Below are positions 44,877 through 53,877 of a stretch of 64,000 bases of DNA, in pieces. The DNA comes from Streptomyces sp. CCM_MD2014 (lineage in GTDB: Bacteria > Actinomycetota > Actinomycetes > Streptomycetales > Streptomycetaceae). Both the position numbers and the translations under genes were made by a program. A model generated the notes under the pieces. That model did no database searches. It had not been told where the DNA came from and saw nothing but the letters and a program-made list of their open reading frames with translations. The number at the start of each line of letters is the position of its first letter. Positions within the stretch are counted from its first letter, which is position 1. The DNA lies in assembly GCF_000772045.1 (NCBI RefSeq), contig NZ_CP009754.1, positions 2,790,001-2,854,000 of the forward strand. The letters are read 5' to 3'.

Positions 44877-45902
44877 TTAGAAGACGGACTCCGCCTCGTC
44901 CATGCGGTCCTTCGGGACCGTCTTCAGCTCGGTGACGGCCTCCGCCAGCGGCACCATCACGACGTCCGTGCCGCGCAGCGCCGTCATCCGGCCGAAGTCG
45001 CCCCGGTGCGCGGCCTCCACCGCGTGCCAGCCGAAGCGGGTGGCGAGGACGCGGTCGTACGCGGTCGGGGTGCCGCCGCGCTGGACGTGGCCGAGGATGA
45101 CCGGCTTGGCCTCCTTGCCGAGGCGGCGCTCCAACTCGAACGCGAGCGCGGTGCCGATGCCCTGGAAGCGCTCGTGGCCGAACTTGTCGATGGCACCCTT
45201 GCCGTAGTCCATGGTGCCCTCGGCGGGGTGGGCGCCCTCGGCGACGCAGACGACGGCGAACTTCTTGCCGCGGGAGAAGCGCTCCTCGACCATCTTGACC
45301 AGGTCGGCGGGGTCGAAGGGGCGCTCGGGCAGGCAGATGCCGTGGGCGCCGGCGGCCATGCCGGACTCCAGGGCGATCCAGCCGGCGTGCCGGCCCATGA
45401 CCTCGACGACCATCACGCGCTGGTGGGACTCTGCGGTGGTCTTGAGACGGTCCATCGCCTCGGTCGCGACACCGACGGCGGTGTCGAAGCCGAAGGTGCG
45501 GTCGGTGGAGGAGATGTCGTTGTCGATGGTCTTCGGTACGCCGACGACGGGGAGGCCGGCGTCCGACAGCATCCGGGCGGCGGTGAGGGTGCCCTCGCCG
45601 CCGATCGGGATCAGGGCGTCGATGCCGAAGTTCTGGATCATGTCGCCGGCGTTCTCGCAGGCCTCGCGGAGCCGGTCGCGCTCCAGGCGGGAGGAGCCGA
45701 GGATGGTGCCGCCGCGGGCGAGGATGCCGCTGACGGCGTTGAGGTCGAGGGTGCGGTACCGGCCGTCCAGCAGGCCCGCGTAGCCGTCCTCGAAGCCGAT
45801 GACCTCGTCGCCGTAGTTGTCGACCGCTCGGTGCACGACCGACCGGATCACTGCGTTCAGGCCGGGGCAGTCGCCGCCTGCGGTGAGTACGCCGATACGC
45901 AT
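44877..45902 (-). CDS. pfkA: 6-phosphofructokinase PfkA
   Basis: 341 residues. Phosphorylates fructose-6-phosphate in glycolysis. Sequence shows GVLTAGGDCPGLNAVIR, the catalytic PKTIDNDI with K124 and D127, and the GGEGT motif: G104 indicates use of ATP, whereas pyrophosphate-dependent relatives have Asp there; K124 is shared with the PPi-type group III enzymes, the combination reported for S. coelicolor PFK. E103 replaces the common Asp. ATG 45902 before RIGVLTAGG, with AGGAG upstream. Divergent from pta-ackA, placing upper and lower carbon flux genes together. Confidence 0.95.
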   Translation of the reverse strand: MRIGVLTAGGDCPGLNAVIRSVVHRAVDNYGDEVIGFEDGYAGLLDGRYRTLDLNAVSGILARGGTILGSSRLERDRLREACENAGDMIQNFGIDALIPIGGEGTLTAARMLSDAGLPVVGVPKTIDNDISSTDRTFGFDTAVGVATEAMDRLKTTAESHQRVMVVEVMGRHAGWIALESGMAAGAHGICLPERPFDPADLVKMVEERFSRGKKFAVVCVAEGAHPAEGTMDYGKGAIDKFGHERFQGIGTALAFELERRLGKEAKPVILGHVQRGGTPTAYDRVLATRFGWHAVEAAHRGDFGRMTALRGTDVVMVPLAEAVTELKTVPKDRMDEAESVF

Positions 45903-46159
45903 CGTGCTGTGTCTCCTGCTCGCTGTTGACACCGGTGAGCCGATCCAATTCTTTCACGGCCCGGGCGGCGACGGACGACCGGCGGACGACCGACTCGCGA
46001 CCGGCGGACGGCGGTGGACTTTGACGGGCGCCCTAACCGTCGCCGGAGGTACTGTCAAGAGGGTTCCGGCCACCCGCTCAGCCCGGCGGAACAGCCGGCC
46101 GAAGCAGCCCGGCGGAACAGCCCGAGGCAACGCTCACCCCGAGGAAACGGAGAGCCCGC
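45903..46159. promoter_or_regulatory. Divergent pfkA-pta intergenic region with two direct-repeat pairs
   Basis: CGACCGGCGGACG occurs at 45976 and 45998 (22 bp apart) and CAGCCCGGCGGAACAGCC at 46079 and 46105 (26 bp apart). Between them TTGAC (46021) and GTCAA (46054) form a widely spaced inverted repeat. The repeats may be operators or structure in the pta leader RNA. Confidence 0.5.
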
Positions 46160-48253
46160 GTGACGCGCAGCGTGTACGTGACCGGTATCGACCGCGGCGA
46201 CGGCCGCCAGGTCGTCGAGCTGGGGGTGATGGAGCTGCTCACCCGGCAGGTCGACCGGGTCGGCGTGTTCCGTCCCCTGGTGCACGACGGGCCCGACCGG
46301 CTCTTCGAGCTGCTGCGCGCCCGCTACCGGCTCTCGCAGGACCCGGCGACGGTCTACGGCATGGACTACCAGGAGGCCTCCCTCCTCCAGGCCGAGCAGG
46401 GCGTGGACGAGCTGGTGTCCGCACTGGTCGACCGGTTCCACCTGGTGGCGCGGGACTACGACGTCGTCCTCGTCCTGGGCACCGACTACGCCGACACGCA
46501 GTTCCCGGACGAGCTGTCGCTGAACGCGCGGCTGGCGAACGAGTTCGGCGCCTCGGTGCTTCCCGTCGTCGGCGGCCGCAGGCAGACCGCCGAGTCGGTG
46601 CTGGCCGAGACCCACAACGCGTTCCGCGCCTACGACGGCCTGGGCTGCGACGTGCTGGCCATGGTGACCAACCGGGTCGCGCGCGAGGACCGGGACGAGA
46701 TCGCCGAGCGGCTCGCGCACCGGCTGCCGGTGCCGTGCTGGGTGGTGCCGGACGAGCCGGCCCTGTCCGCGCCGACGGTCTCGCAGATCGCACACACGCT
46801 GGGCGCCCGGGTGGTGCTCGGGGACGACTCCGGGCTCGCCCGCGACGCGCTGGACTTCGTCTTCGGCGGGGCCATGCTGCCCAACCTGCTGACCGCGCTG
46901 ACCCCGGGCTGCCTGGTGATCACGCCGGGCGACCGTGCCGACCTGGTGATCGGCACACTGGCCGCGCACAGCGCCGGCACCCCGCCGATAGCCGGCGTGC
47001 TGCTGACCCTGGACGAGGTGCCCGGCGAGGGCATCCTCACCCTCGCCGACCGGCTGGCCCCGGGCACGCCGGTGCTGTCGGTGACCGGCACCAGCTTCCC
47101 CACCGCCGAGCAGCTCTTCTCCCTGGAGGGCAAGCTCAACGCCGCCACCCCGCGCAAGGCGGAGACCGCCCTCGGCGTCTTCGAGCGGTACATCGACACC
47201 GCCGAGCTGAACAAGCGGGTCTCCGCGCCCAGCAGCGACCGCGTCACGCCGATGATGTTCGAGCACAAGCTGCTCGAACAGGCCCGCTCCGACCTGCGCC
47301 GGGTCGTCCTGCCCGAGGGCACCGAGGAGCGGGTGCTGCACGCGGCGGAGGTGCTGCTGCGCCGGGGCGTGTGCGAGCTGACGCTGCTCGGCCCGGTCGA
47401 GCAGATCCGCAAGAAGGCCGCCGACCTCGGCATCGACCTGGCCGGTGCCGAGCTGATCGACCCGGCCGCCAGCGAGCTGCGCGACTCCTTCGCCGAGAAG
47501 TACGCCGCCCTGCGCGCCCACAAGGGCGTGACCGTGGAGCTGGCGTACGACGTGGTCTCGGACGTGAACTACTTCGGCACGCTGATGGTGCAGGAAGGGT
47601 TCGCCGACGGCATGGTGTCGGGGTCGGTGCACTCGACGGCGGCGACCATCCGCCCGGCCTTCGAGATCATCAAGACCAAGCCGGACGCGGCGATCGTCTC
47701 CTCCGTCTTCTTCATGTGCCTGGCCGACAAGGTGCTGGTCTACGGCGACTGCGCGGTCAACCCGGACCCGGACGCGGAGCAGCTCGCCGACATCGCGACG
47801 CAGTCCGCCTCCACCGCCGCGCAGTTCGGGGTGGAGCCGCGGATCGCGATGCTGTCGTACTCGACGGGCACGTCCGGTTCCGGCGCGGACGTCGACAAGG
47901 TGCGCGAGGCCACCGAGCTGGTCCGCTCGCGCCGCCCGGACCTCAGCATCGAGGGGCCGATCCAGTACGACGCGGCGGTCGAGCCGTCGGTGGCCGCGAC
48001 CAAGCTCCCGGGCTCGGCGGTCGCCGGGCAGGCCAGCGTGCTGATCTTCCCCGACCTGAACACCGGCAACAACACCTACAAGGCGGTGCAGCGCTCGGCC
48101 GGCGCCATCGCGGTGGGCCCGGTGCTCCAGGGCCTGCGCAAGCCGGTCAACGACCTGTCGCGGGGTGCGCTCGTGCAGGACATCGTCAACACCGTCGCCA
48201 TCACGGCGATCCAGGCCCAGCAGTCCCCGACCGAGAAGGCGTCCGCCCAGTGA
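46160..48253 (+). CDS. pta: Phosphate acetyltransferase Pta
   Basis: 697 residues, the long form: an N-terminal P-loop-like AAA_26 domain (SVYVTGIDRGDGRQVVELG, a degenerate Walker A), a DRTGG domain (about 215-330) and the C-terminal PTA_PTB catalytic domain (about 370-690) with GTLMVQEGFADGMVSGSVH and SYSTGTSGSG. Converts acetyl-CoA to acetyl phosphate. GTG 46160 with GGAG 9 nt upstream. The next gene, ackA, overlaps its stop, forming the acetate/acetyl-phosphate operon. Confidence 0.95.
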   Translation: MTRSVYVTGIDRGDGRQVVELGVMELLTRQVDRVGVFRPLVHDGPDRLFELLRARYRLSQDPATVYGMDYQEASLLQAEQGVDELVSALVDRFHLVARDYDVVLVLGTDYADTQFPDELSLNARLANEFGASVLPVVGGRRQTAESVLAETHNAFRAYDGLGCDVLAMVTNRVAREDRDEIAERLAHRLPVPCWVVPDEPALSAPTVSQIAHTLGARVVLGDDSGLARDALDFVFGGAMLPNLLTALTPGCLVITPGDRADLVIGTLAAHSAGTPPIAGVLLTLDEVPGEGILTLADRLAPGTPVLSVTGTSFPTAEQLFSLEGKLNAATPRKAETALGVFERYIDTAELNKRVSAPSSDRVTPMMFEHKLLEQARSDLRRVVLPEGTEERVLHAAEVLLRRGVCELTLLGPVEQIRKKAADLGIDLAGAELIDPAASELRDSFAEKYAALRAHKGVTVELAYDVVSDVNYFGTLMVQEGFADGMVSGSVHSTAATIRPAFEIIKTKPDAAIVSSVFFMCLADKVLVYGDCAVNPDPDAEQLADIATQSASTAAQFGVEPRIAMLSYSTGTSGSGADVDKVREATELVRSRRPDLSIEGPIQYDAAVEPSVAATKLPGSAVAGQASVLIFPDLNTGNNTYKAVQRSAGAIAVGPVLQGLRKPVNDLSRGALVQDIVNTVAITAIQAQQSPTEKASAQ

Positions 48254-49473
48254 GCTCCACGCGTGTCCTCGTCCTCAACTCCGGCTCCTCGTCGGTGAAG
48301 TACCAGCTGATCGACATGCGCGGGGGTGAACGGCTGGCGGTCGGGCTGGTCGAACGCATCGGCGAGCGGACGTCGCGGCTGATCCACACCCACGTGGCCG
48401 CCGGCGACACCCGGGAGCAGAACGGCCCGATCGCCGACCACGAGGCCGCCCTGAAGGCGGTCGCCGCGGAGCTGGGCCGGGACGGTCTGGGCCTGGACTC
48501 CCCGGAGCTGGCCGCGATCGGGCACCGGGTGGTGCACGGCGGCGAGTTCTTCAGCGAGCCCACCCTCATCGACCAGACCGTGCTCACGGAGATCGAGCGG
48601 CTGATCCCGGTCGCGCCGCTGCACAACCCGGCCAACCTCACCGGCATCCGCACGGCGCAGGCGCTCCGTCCCGACCTGCCCCAGGTGGCGGTCTTCGACA
48701 CCGCGTTCCACACGACGATGCCCGAGTCCGCGGCGCGCTACGCGATCGACCCGAAGATCGCCGACCGGTATCGCATCCGCCGCTACGGCTTCCACGGCAC
48801 CTCGCACGCGTACGTCTCGCGCGAGACGGCGCGGCTCCTGGGCCGGGCGCCCGAGGACGTGAACGTGATCGTGCTGCACCTGGGCAACGGGGCGTCCGCC
48901 TCGGCCGTCCGGGGCGGGCGGTGCGTGGACACCTCCATGGGGCTCACGCCTTTGGAAGGGCTCGTGATGGGTACGCGCTCGGGAGACATGGACCCGGCCG
49001 TCATCTTCCATTTGATGCGCGTTGGGGGAATGTCCGCCGACGAGATCGACACTCTTCTCAACAAGAGGAGCGGCCTGTTCGGTCTGTGCGGAGACAACGA
49101 CATGCGGGAGATCCGCCGCCGGGTGGACGAGGGCGACGAGCAGGCGGGGCTGGCCTTCGACATCTACATTCACCGGCTGAAGAAGTACATCGGCGCCTAT
49201 TACGCCGTTCTCGGACGGGTGGACGCGGTGGCGTTCACGGCCGGGGTCGGTGAGAACGCGGCGCCGGTGCGGGAGGCTGCCGTGGCGGGCCTGGAAGGAC
49301 TGGGCCTCGCGGTGGACGGCGAACTGAACGCCGTACGCGGCGACGAGGCGCGCCTGATCTCGCCCGCTGACGCGCGGGTGGCGGTGGCGGTGGTGCCGAC
49401 GGACGAGGAAATGGAGATCGCGACGCAGAGCTACGCACTGGTGAATGAGCCGGGGAATCAGAATCTCACCTGA
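48250..49473 (+). CDS. ackA: Acetate kinase AckA
   Basis: 407 residues of the ASKHA fold: VLVLNSGSSSVKYQLID (phosphate 1), VFDTAFHTTMPESA, YGFHGTSHAYVSRE and LHLGNGASAS with SMGLTPLEGLVMGTRSGDMDP. Interconverts acetyl phosphate and acetate with ATP formation. GTG 48250 overlaps the pta stop (GTGA). Codons between about 48945 and 49105 use A/T third bases (TTG, GTT, GGA, CTT, AGG) far more than the rest of the gene. Confidence 0.96.
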   Translation: MSSTRVLVLNSGSSSVKYQLIDMRGGERLAVGLVERIGERTSRLIHTHVAAGDTREQNGPIADHEAALKAVAAELGRDGLGLDSPELAAIGHRVVHGGEFFSEPTLIDQTVLTEIERLIPVAPLHNPANLTGIRTAQALRPDLPQVAVFDTAFHTTMPESAARYAIDPKIADRYRIRRYGFHGTSHAYVSRETARLLGRAPEDVNVIVLHLGNGASASAVRGGRCVDTSMGLTPLEGLVMGTRSGDMDPAVIFHLMRVGGMSADEIDTLLNKRSGLFGLCGDNDMREIRRRVDEGDEQAGLAFDIYIHRLKKYIGAYYAVLGRVDAVAFTAGVGENAAPVREAAVAGLEGLGLAVDGELNAVRGDEARLISPADARVAVAVVPTDEEMEIATQSYALVNEPGNQNLT

Positions 49474-49506
49474 GCGGCATCCCGCCCTTTTGTATTTTCC
49501 GCCAGA

Positions 49507-49518
49507 CGGAATATTCCG
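49507..49518. promoter_or_regulatory. Palindrome upstream of pyk
   Basis: CGGAATATTCCG, a perfect 12-bp palindrome in an AT-rich stretch 30 bp before the pyk start, close to where the -35 element of a promoter with -10 TAGGAT (49535-49540) would lie. Confidence 0.45.
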
Positions 49519-49547
49519 CGCCGAAACAAACCGATAGGATGGCACCC

Positions 49548-50978
49548 ATGCGCCGTTCGAAAATCGTCTGTACTCTCGGCCCCGCGGTCGACTCCCACGA
49601 GCAGCTCGTCACGCTGATCGAAGCCGGCATGAACGTGGCCCGCTTCAACTTCAGCCACGGCACCCACGCCGAGCACCAGGGTCGTTACGACCGGGTGCGG
49701 GCCGCCGCCAAGGAGACCGGCCGGGCCATCGGTGTCCTCGCCGACCTGCAGGGCCCGAAGATCCGCCTGGAGACCTTCGCGGAGGGTCCCGTCGAGCTGG
49801 TGCGCGGTGACGAGTTCACCATCACCACCGAGGACGTCCCGGGCGACCGGACGATCTGCGGCACGACGTACAAGGGCCTGCCCGGTGACGTCACCAAGGG
49901 CGACCAGGTGCTCATCAACGACGGCAACGTCGAGCTGAAGGTCACCGAGGTCGAGGGCCCCCGGGTGAAGACGATCGTCATCGAGGGCGGCGTCATCTCC
50001 GACCACAAGGGCATCAACCTGCCGGGCGCCGCGGTGAACGTCCCCGCGCTGTCCGAGAAGGACGTCGAGGACCTGCGGTTCGCGCTGCGCATGGGCTGCG
50101 ACCTGGTCGCCCTCTCCTTCGTCCGGGACGCCAAGGACGTCGCCGACGTGCACCGCGTCATGGACGAGGAGGGCCGCCGCGTCCCGGTGATCGCCAAGGT
50201 GGAGAAGCCGCAGGCGGTCGAGAACATGGAGGACGTCGTGCTGGCGTTCGACGGCGTGATGGTCGCCCGTGGCGACCTGGCCGTCGAGTACCCGCTCGAG
50301 AAGGTCCCCATGGTGCAGAAGCGCCTGATCGAGCTGTGCCGGCGCAACGCCAAGCCGGTGATCGTGGCGACCCAGATGATGGAGTCGATGATCACCAACT
50401 CCCGTCCGACCCGCGCCGAGGCCTCCGACGTGGCCAACGCGATCCTGGACGGCGCCGACGCGGTCATGCTCTCCGCCGAGTCGAGCGTGGGCGCGTACCC
50501 GATCGAGACGGTCAAGACGATGTCGAAGATCGTCACCGCCGCCGAGCAGGAGCTGCTCTCCAAGGGCCTCCAGCCGCTGGTGCCGGGCAAGAAGCCGCGC
50601 ACGCAGGGCGGTTCGGTGGCCCGTGCCGCCGCGGAGATCGCCGACTTCCTGGGCGGCAAGGGCCTGGTGGCCTTCACCCAGTCCGGCGACACCGCCCGCC
50701 GGCTCTCCCGCTACCGCGCCTGCCAGCCGATCCTGGCCTTCACCACCGACGAGGCCACCCGCAACCAGCTGGCGCTCAGCTGGGGCGTGGAGCCGCACGT
50801 GGTGCCGTTCGTGAACAGCACGGACGAGATGGTCGACCTGGTGGACCAGGAGACGATGCGCCTGGGCCGGTTCAACGACGGCGACATCGTCGTGATCACC
50901 GCCGGTTCGCCCCCCGGCGTGCCCGGCACCACCAACATGGTCCGCGTGCACCACCTGGGCGAGACCCGGCGCGGCTGA
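49548..50978 (+). CDS. pyk: Pyruvate kinase
   Basis: 476 residues. Catalyses phosphoenolpyruvate + ADP to pyruvate + ATP. Motifs: RRSKIVCTLGPA, AGMNVARFNFSHG, LADLQGPKIR, the catalytic Lys in VIAKVEKPQAV and MVARGDLAVE, and the C-terminal allosteric domain after residue 340. ATG 49548 is preferred to ATG 49539 because TAGGAT at 49535-49540 overlaps the latter and lies 7 nt before 49548, consistent with a leaderless mRNA; AGGA could alternatively act as ribosome site. Third glycolysis/acetate locus in a row. Confidence 0.95.
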   Translation: MRRSKIVCTLGPAVDSHEQLVTLIEAGMNVARFNFSHGTHAEHQGRYDRVRAAAKETGRAIGVLADLQGPKIRLETFAEGPVELVRGDEFTITTEDVPGDRTICGTTYKGLPGDVTKGDQVLINDGNVELKVTEVEGPRVKTIVIEGGVISDHKGINLPGAAVNVPALSEKDVEDLRFALRMGCDLVALSFVRDAKDVADVHRVMDEEGRRVPVIAKVEKPQAVENMEDVVLAFDGVMVARGDLAVEYPLEKVPMVQKRLIELCRRNAKPVIVATQMMESMITNSRPTRAEASDVANAILDGADAVMLSAESSVGAYPIETVKTMSKIVTAAEQELLSKGLQPLVPGKKPRTQGGSVARAAAEIADFLGGKGLVAFTQSGDTARRLSRYRACQPILAFTTDEATRNQLALSWGVEPHVVPFVNSTDEMVDLVDQETMRLGRFNDGDIVVITAGSPPGVPGTTNMVRVHHLGETRRG

Positions 50979-51016
50979 CGTCACCCCGCGGCCCCGTGGG
51001 GCCCTTGTACGGCGCT

Positions 51017-51047
51017 GAGGGCGCCCCCTGTCGCAGGGGGCGCCCTC
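51017..51047 (+). terminator. Perfect 14-bp hairpin terminator after pyk
   Basis: GAGGGCGCCCCCTG / CAGGGGGCGCCCTC with a TCG loop, flanked on both sides by TTGTACGGCGC (51005 and 51053). It lies between convergent genes and can serve both strands. Confidence 0.8.
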
Positions 51048-51095
51048 GGGCGTTGTACGGCGCGTTGCGGCGCCCGACGGGGCGCGCGGGCGTCG

Positions 51096-52490
51096 TCAGT
51101 CGGTCACGTACTGGTGCAGCCCCGGGATGTGGAGCGTGCCGCCGAACTGGCCGGCCTGGACGACCGTCACCTTGGTGAAGTAGATGAGCGGGATGTCCAG
51201 CGGCGGCGGGTTGTCGGGGTCGAAGGTGACCGGGATCAGCCCGAGCAGGTTGCCCGAGATGCTCTCGGTGTACATCACCGTGTCGCCGTCGCGGATCGTG
51301 GACGTCGAGCCCTTGGCCGCCTGCACGTGGTACGTCTTGCCGGCCTGCTTGTCCTTCACCGTCTGGTGCAGGTCGCCGATGTCGGTGCCGTCGGAGATGA
51401 CGTACTTCAGCACCTTCTTGGTGGTGCCGTTGGCCGTCTTCACCTGGACGATCCCCTCGTAGGAGGCGCCCTTCAGCAGCAGCGAGCTGGCGTTGAGGTA
51501 CCAGGGGTCGTCGGGCAGCGGCACCTTGTTGTCGACGCCGCCCTCCTCGTCGGTGGCGACCGGGCAGTCGTCGACGTTCGTGCCGGTGCTCTCGGAGGCG
51601 CCGGGGGTGCGCGTGGCGGTGGCGGCGTCCTCCTTGGCCCTCGCCGCGTCCTCCTTCGCCTTCTCCGCCGCCTCCTTGGCCGCCTCGGCCGCCTTGTCCA
51701 CCGACTTCCCGGTGTCCTCGGCCGCCTTCGACGCCGTGTCGGTGGCGCCCTCGACGGTGTCCTTCGCGGCGCCGGTGACCTCGTCGGTGGTGTCCTTCAG
51801 CGCGCCGGTCGCACCGGACGCGCTCTCGGACGCCGAGGGGGTCGGCGTGGGGCTCGGGCTCTCGTCGGCCTTCTTGCCGCCGGTGAAGATGTCCTCGAGG
51901 GTGTCGCCGATGCCCTCCAGCAGACCGCCCTTGGACTCCGACTCGGAGGGGGACGGCGCGGCGGTCGAGCCGGACGCCTCCTGACTCTGCGAGGGGGAGG
52001 GGCTCGGTGCGGCCTGCTCGTCCTTGGCGCCCTTGTCGTCGGAACCTGAATCCGACGAAGAGGAGTCGCCCCGGTCCGTGCCGGCGTCCGTGTCCGCGTC
52101 CTCGCCCGAGTCCCCGGTGGAGGCGGAGGGGTCGGGCTCCTTCGCGTCGTCCTTGCCGTCCTCGGCCCCGTCGGTCGCCGAGGGCGAGGGGGTGGGCGAC
52201 TCGGACGGGTCCTTCTCGGCGTCCTCGATGGCCGCCACGCAGTCCTTGTACTCGTCGGCCGTCAGGCTGTTGGAGGGCGGCGACGCGTCGTTGCCGTCGG
52301 CGAGGGCGAGCGTCGGCGTGAACCCCATCCCCATGAGCACGGCCGTCGGCATCGCCGCGATGGCTATCGCCTTGCCGGCCGGCATGTGGAACCTGGTGAA
52401 CAACGGCTTCTTGGGTGCCGCGTGGCGCGGCCCGGTTCTCACACGGGACGACTCCACGTCAGTCCCGCGGGTCACCTCGTCAGCCGGCAC
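51096..52490 (-). CDS. Secreted low-complexity protein of unknown function, linked to DUF6114/DUF6230
   Basis: 464 residues from GTG 52490 (GGGAGG 4 nt upstream; overlaps the DUF6114 stop by 11 bp). A signal-peptide-like segment (KAIAIAAMPTAVLMGMGF ending LALADG, about 48-68) leads to a 200-residue Ser/Pro/Glu/Asp-rich disordered region, then an Ala/Lys/Glu helical stretch (KAAEAAKEAAEKAKEDAARA) resembling LEA or apolipoprotein coils, and a folded C-terminal domain (about 310-464) containing DDCPVATDEEGG and ending LHIPGLHQYVTD. No known family for that domain. Probably cell-wall or extracellular; function unknown. Confidence 0.75.
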   Translation of the reverse strand: MPADEVTRGTDVESSRVRTGPRHAAPKKPLFTRFHMPAGKAIAIAAMPTAVLMGMGFTPTLALADGNDASPPSNSLTADEYKDCVAAIEDAEKDPSESPTPSPSATDGAEDGKDDAKEPDPSASTGDSGEDADTDAGTDRGDSSSSDSGSDDKGAKDEQAAPSPSPSQSQEASGSTAAPSPSESESKGGLLEGIGDTLEDIFTGGKKADESPSPTPTPSASESASGATGALKDTTDEVTGAAKDTVEGATDTASKAAEDTGKSVDKAAEAAKEAAEKAKEDAARAKEDAATATRTPGASESTGTNVDDCPVATDEEGGVDNKVPLPDDPWYLNASSLLLKGASYEGIVQVKTANGTTKKVLKYVISDGTDIGDLHQTVKDKQAGKTYHVQAAKGSTSTIRDGDTVMYTESISGNLLGLIPVTFDPDNPPPLDIPLIYFTKVTVVQAGQFGGTLHIPGLHQYVTD

Positions 52491-53127
52491 TGTGCCTCCC
52501 GTTCGCCCCGTTGGCCGGGCTCGTTCCTGACAGATCGTGCGCCCCCGGTGCCGTGAGGGCCTGGGAGGGCTTCCCGTCGTCCAGCCCGCCCCGCGGGCCC
52601 GGCACCGCGGGGCCGGACGCCTGGGTCCCGGGCTCCGGGAAGCCGGGGAACGCGGTGTCGTCGGCGGTGGGGACCGCGCCCTCGGGCGCGTCGTCCGTGC
52701 CCTTGCCCTCCAGCGGCGGCTCGGCCTGCGGCGGCTCACCCGGCACCCACGACACGGCCATGGCCCCGCCGACCAGTGCGAAGAGGAAGCCGATGAGGAA
52801 GCCGCCGAGGTTGGAGACGGGGATGGACACCAGCGCCAGCAGGATCGCCGCGACGCCCGCGAAGACCCTGACGTGCTTCTGGAACCACAGGCTGATGCCC
52901 AGGACGACCAGCAGCACGCCGATGATCAGGGACCCGGCGCCCGCGGTGGTGGACATCGCCAGCGTCAGGTGACCGATCTGGAGGTTCGCGTACGGGAAGT
53001 AGGCGATGGGAAGTCCGCCGAGGGCGACGAACAGGCCGGCCCAGAACGGCCGCGCGCCTCGCCAGGCGCGGAACTGCAGCCTCCGGCGGGTGAACTGGCC
53101 GGCTGCGGCAGGAGTCTCGGCGCTCAT
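52480..53127 (-). CDS. DUF6114 membrane protein
   Basis: 215 residues. Four membrane segments (about 24-44, 52-80, 83-105, 108-128) are followed by an 85-residue Pro/Gly/Ala-rich tail. The start RAWRGARPFWAGLFVALGGLPI is characteristic of the DUF6114 family, which in Streptomyces usually sits next to a DUF6230 gene, as here. ATG 53127 with GGGAG upstream. Function unknown; the pairing suggests a membrane partner for the secreted DUF6230 protein. Confidence 0.85.
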   Translation of the reverse strand: MSAETPAAAGQFTRRRLQFRAWRGARPFWAGLFVALGGLPIAYFPYANLQIGHLTLAMSTTAGAGSLIIGVLLVVLGISLWFQKHVRVFAGVAAILLALVSIPVSNLGGFLIGFLFALVGGAMAVSWVPGEPPQAEPPLEGKGTDDAPEGAVPTADDTAFPGFPEPGTQASGPAVPGPRGGLDDGKPSQALTAPGAHDLSGTSPANGANGRHSAG

Positions 53128-53200
53128 GGAAAACAGCTCCCTGGTACGGCTTTGCTGTGGTGGAGATGCGGTCCGCGTGTGAAGGCGCGGCCGGAGAGTG

Positions 53201-53235
53201 GACGGGCGGGGGCGCCACCGGCTCCCCCGCCCGTC
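53201..53235 (-). terminator. Hairpin between DUF6230 and DUF6114 genes
   Basis: 12-bp arms GACGGGCGGGGG / CCCCCGCCCGTC with an 11-nt loop, beginning 10 nt after the DUF6230 stop. Probably a partial terminator giving more DUF6230 than downstream mRNA. Confidence 0.65.
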
Positions 53236-53244
53236 AACGAGTGC

Positions 53245-53877
53245 TTAGTAGCACTCCTTGACACCCTTGGACAGCGACATCTTCAGACCGCTGAGCTTGA
53301 AGGTTCCGGCGGTGGTCGCCCACGCCGTCTGCTTCACGTTGGTCAGCGTGGCCGAGTCGGCCTGCTGCGCGAACCCGTTGGGGTTGGTGGTGTCGCCCTT
53401 CTTGATGCCGGGACCCTTGTTGGCGTCCTTGGCGGCCACACCGATGTCGATGCCGCGGAACGTGGCATCGGCCTCGAGGTCCTCGACGTCGATGTACAGG
53501 TTCTCCGCCTTGACCGGGGTGCTGCCACCGCCGGCCTTCAGCATGAGGCTGACCGAACCGATCAGCGGGATGTCCGGGGTGACCACGGACTGGCACATGT
53601 TCTTGATCTGCGCCGAGTCGAACGCCGAGACCGCGACGGGGTGAGCCGTCTTCTCGCCCTTCAGCGTGTAACCCGAGTCGATCGCGCCGTACTGCATAAA
53701 GCCCGTGCCGTCGAGGCGGTCCGCCGTCACCTTGAACGACTGACCCGACACGCTGAACGACGCGGCGAGGGCGCCCTGCGCGAGCGCGACGCCTATCGCA
53801 GCCGTGGCGGCGACGCTGGGCACCATGACCACAGCGAACCGCTTCCATCTGGTCCCGCCACGCACCTGGGACTCCAT
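53245..53877 (-). CDS. DUF6230 family exported protein
   Basis: 210 residues. An N-terminal Arg/Lys stretch and hydrophobic segment (about 13-36, FAVVMVPSVAATAAIGVALA) form a signal peptide or anchor; the rest is a beta-rich domain beginning FSVSGQSFKVTADRLDGTGF with two conserved-looking cysteines (MCQSVV and the final ECY). The family is often mislabelled cholesterol esterase without catalytic evidence; I see no lipase GxSxG motif. ATG 53877 with GGAGG 5 nt upstream. First gene of a three-gene leftward unit whose long upstream region carries several dyads. Confidence 0.85.
   Translation of the reverse strand: MESQVRGGTRWKRFAVVMVPSVAATAAIGVALAQGALAASFSVSGQSFKVTADRLDGTGFMQYGAIDSGYTLKGEKTAHPVAVSAFDSAQIKNMCQSVVTPDIPLIGSVSLMLKAGGGSTPVKAENLYIDVEDLEADATFRGIDIGVAAKDANKGPGIKKGDTTNPNGFAQQADSATLTNVKQTAWATTAGTFKLSGLKMSLSKGVKECY

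Noticed and set aside
46021..46055. TTGACG and TACTGT as promoter for pta
   Set aside because: The spacer is 23 bp, too long for a standard promoter.
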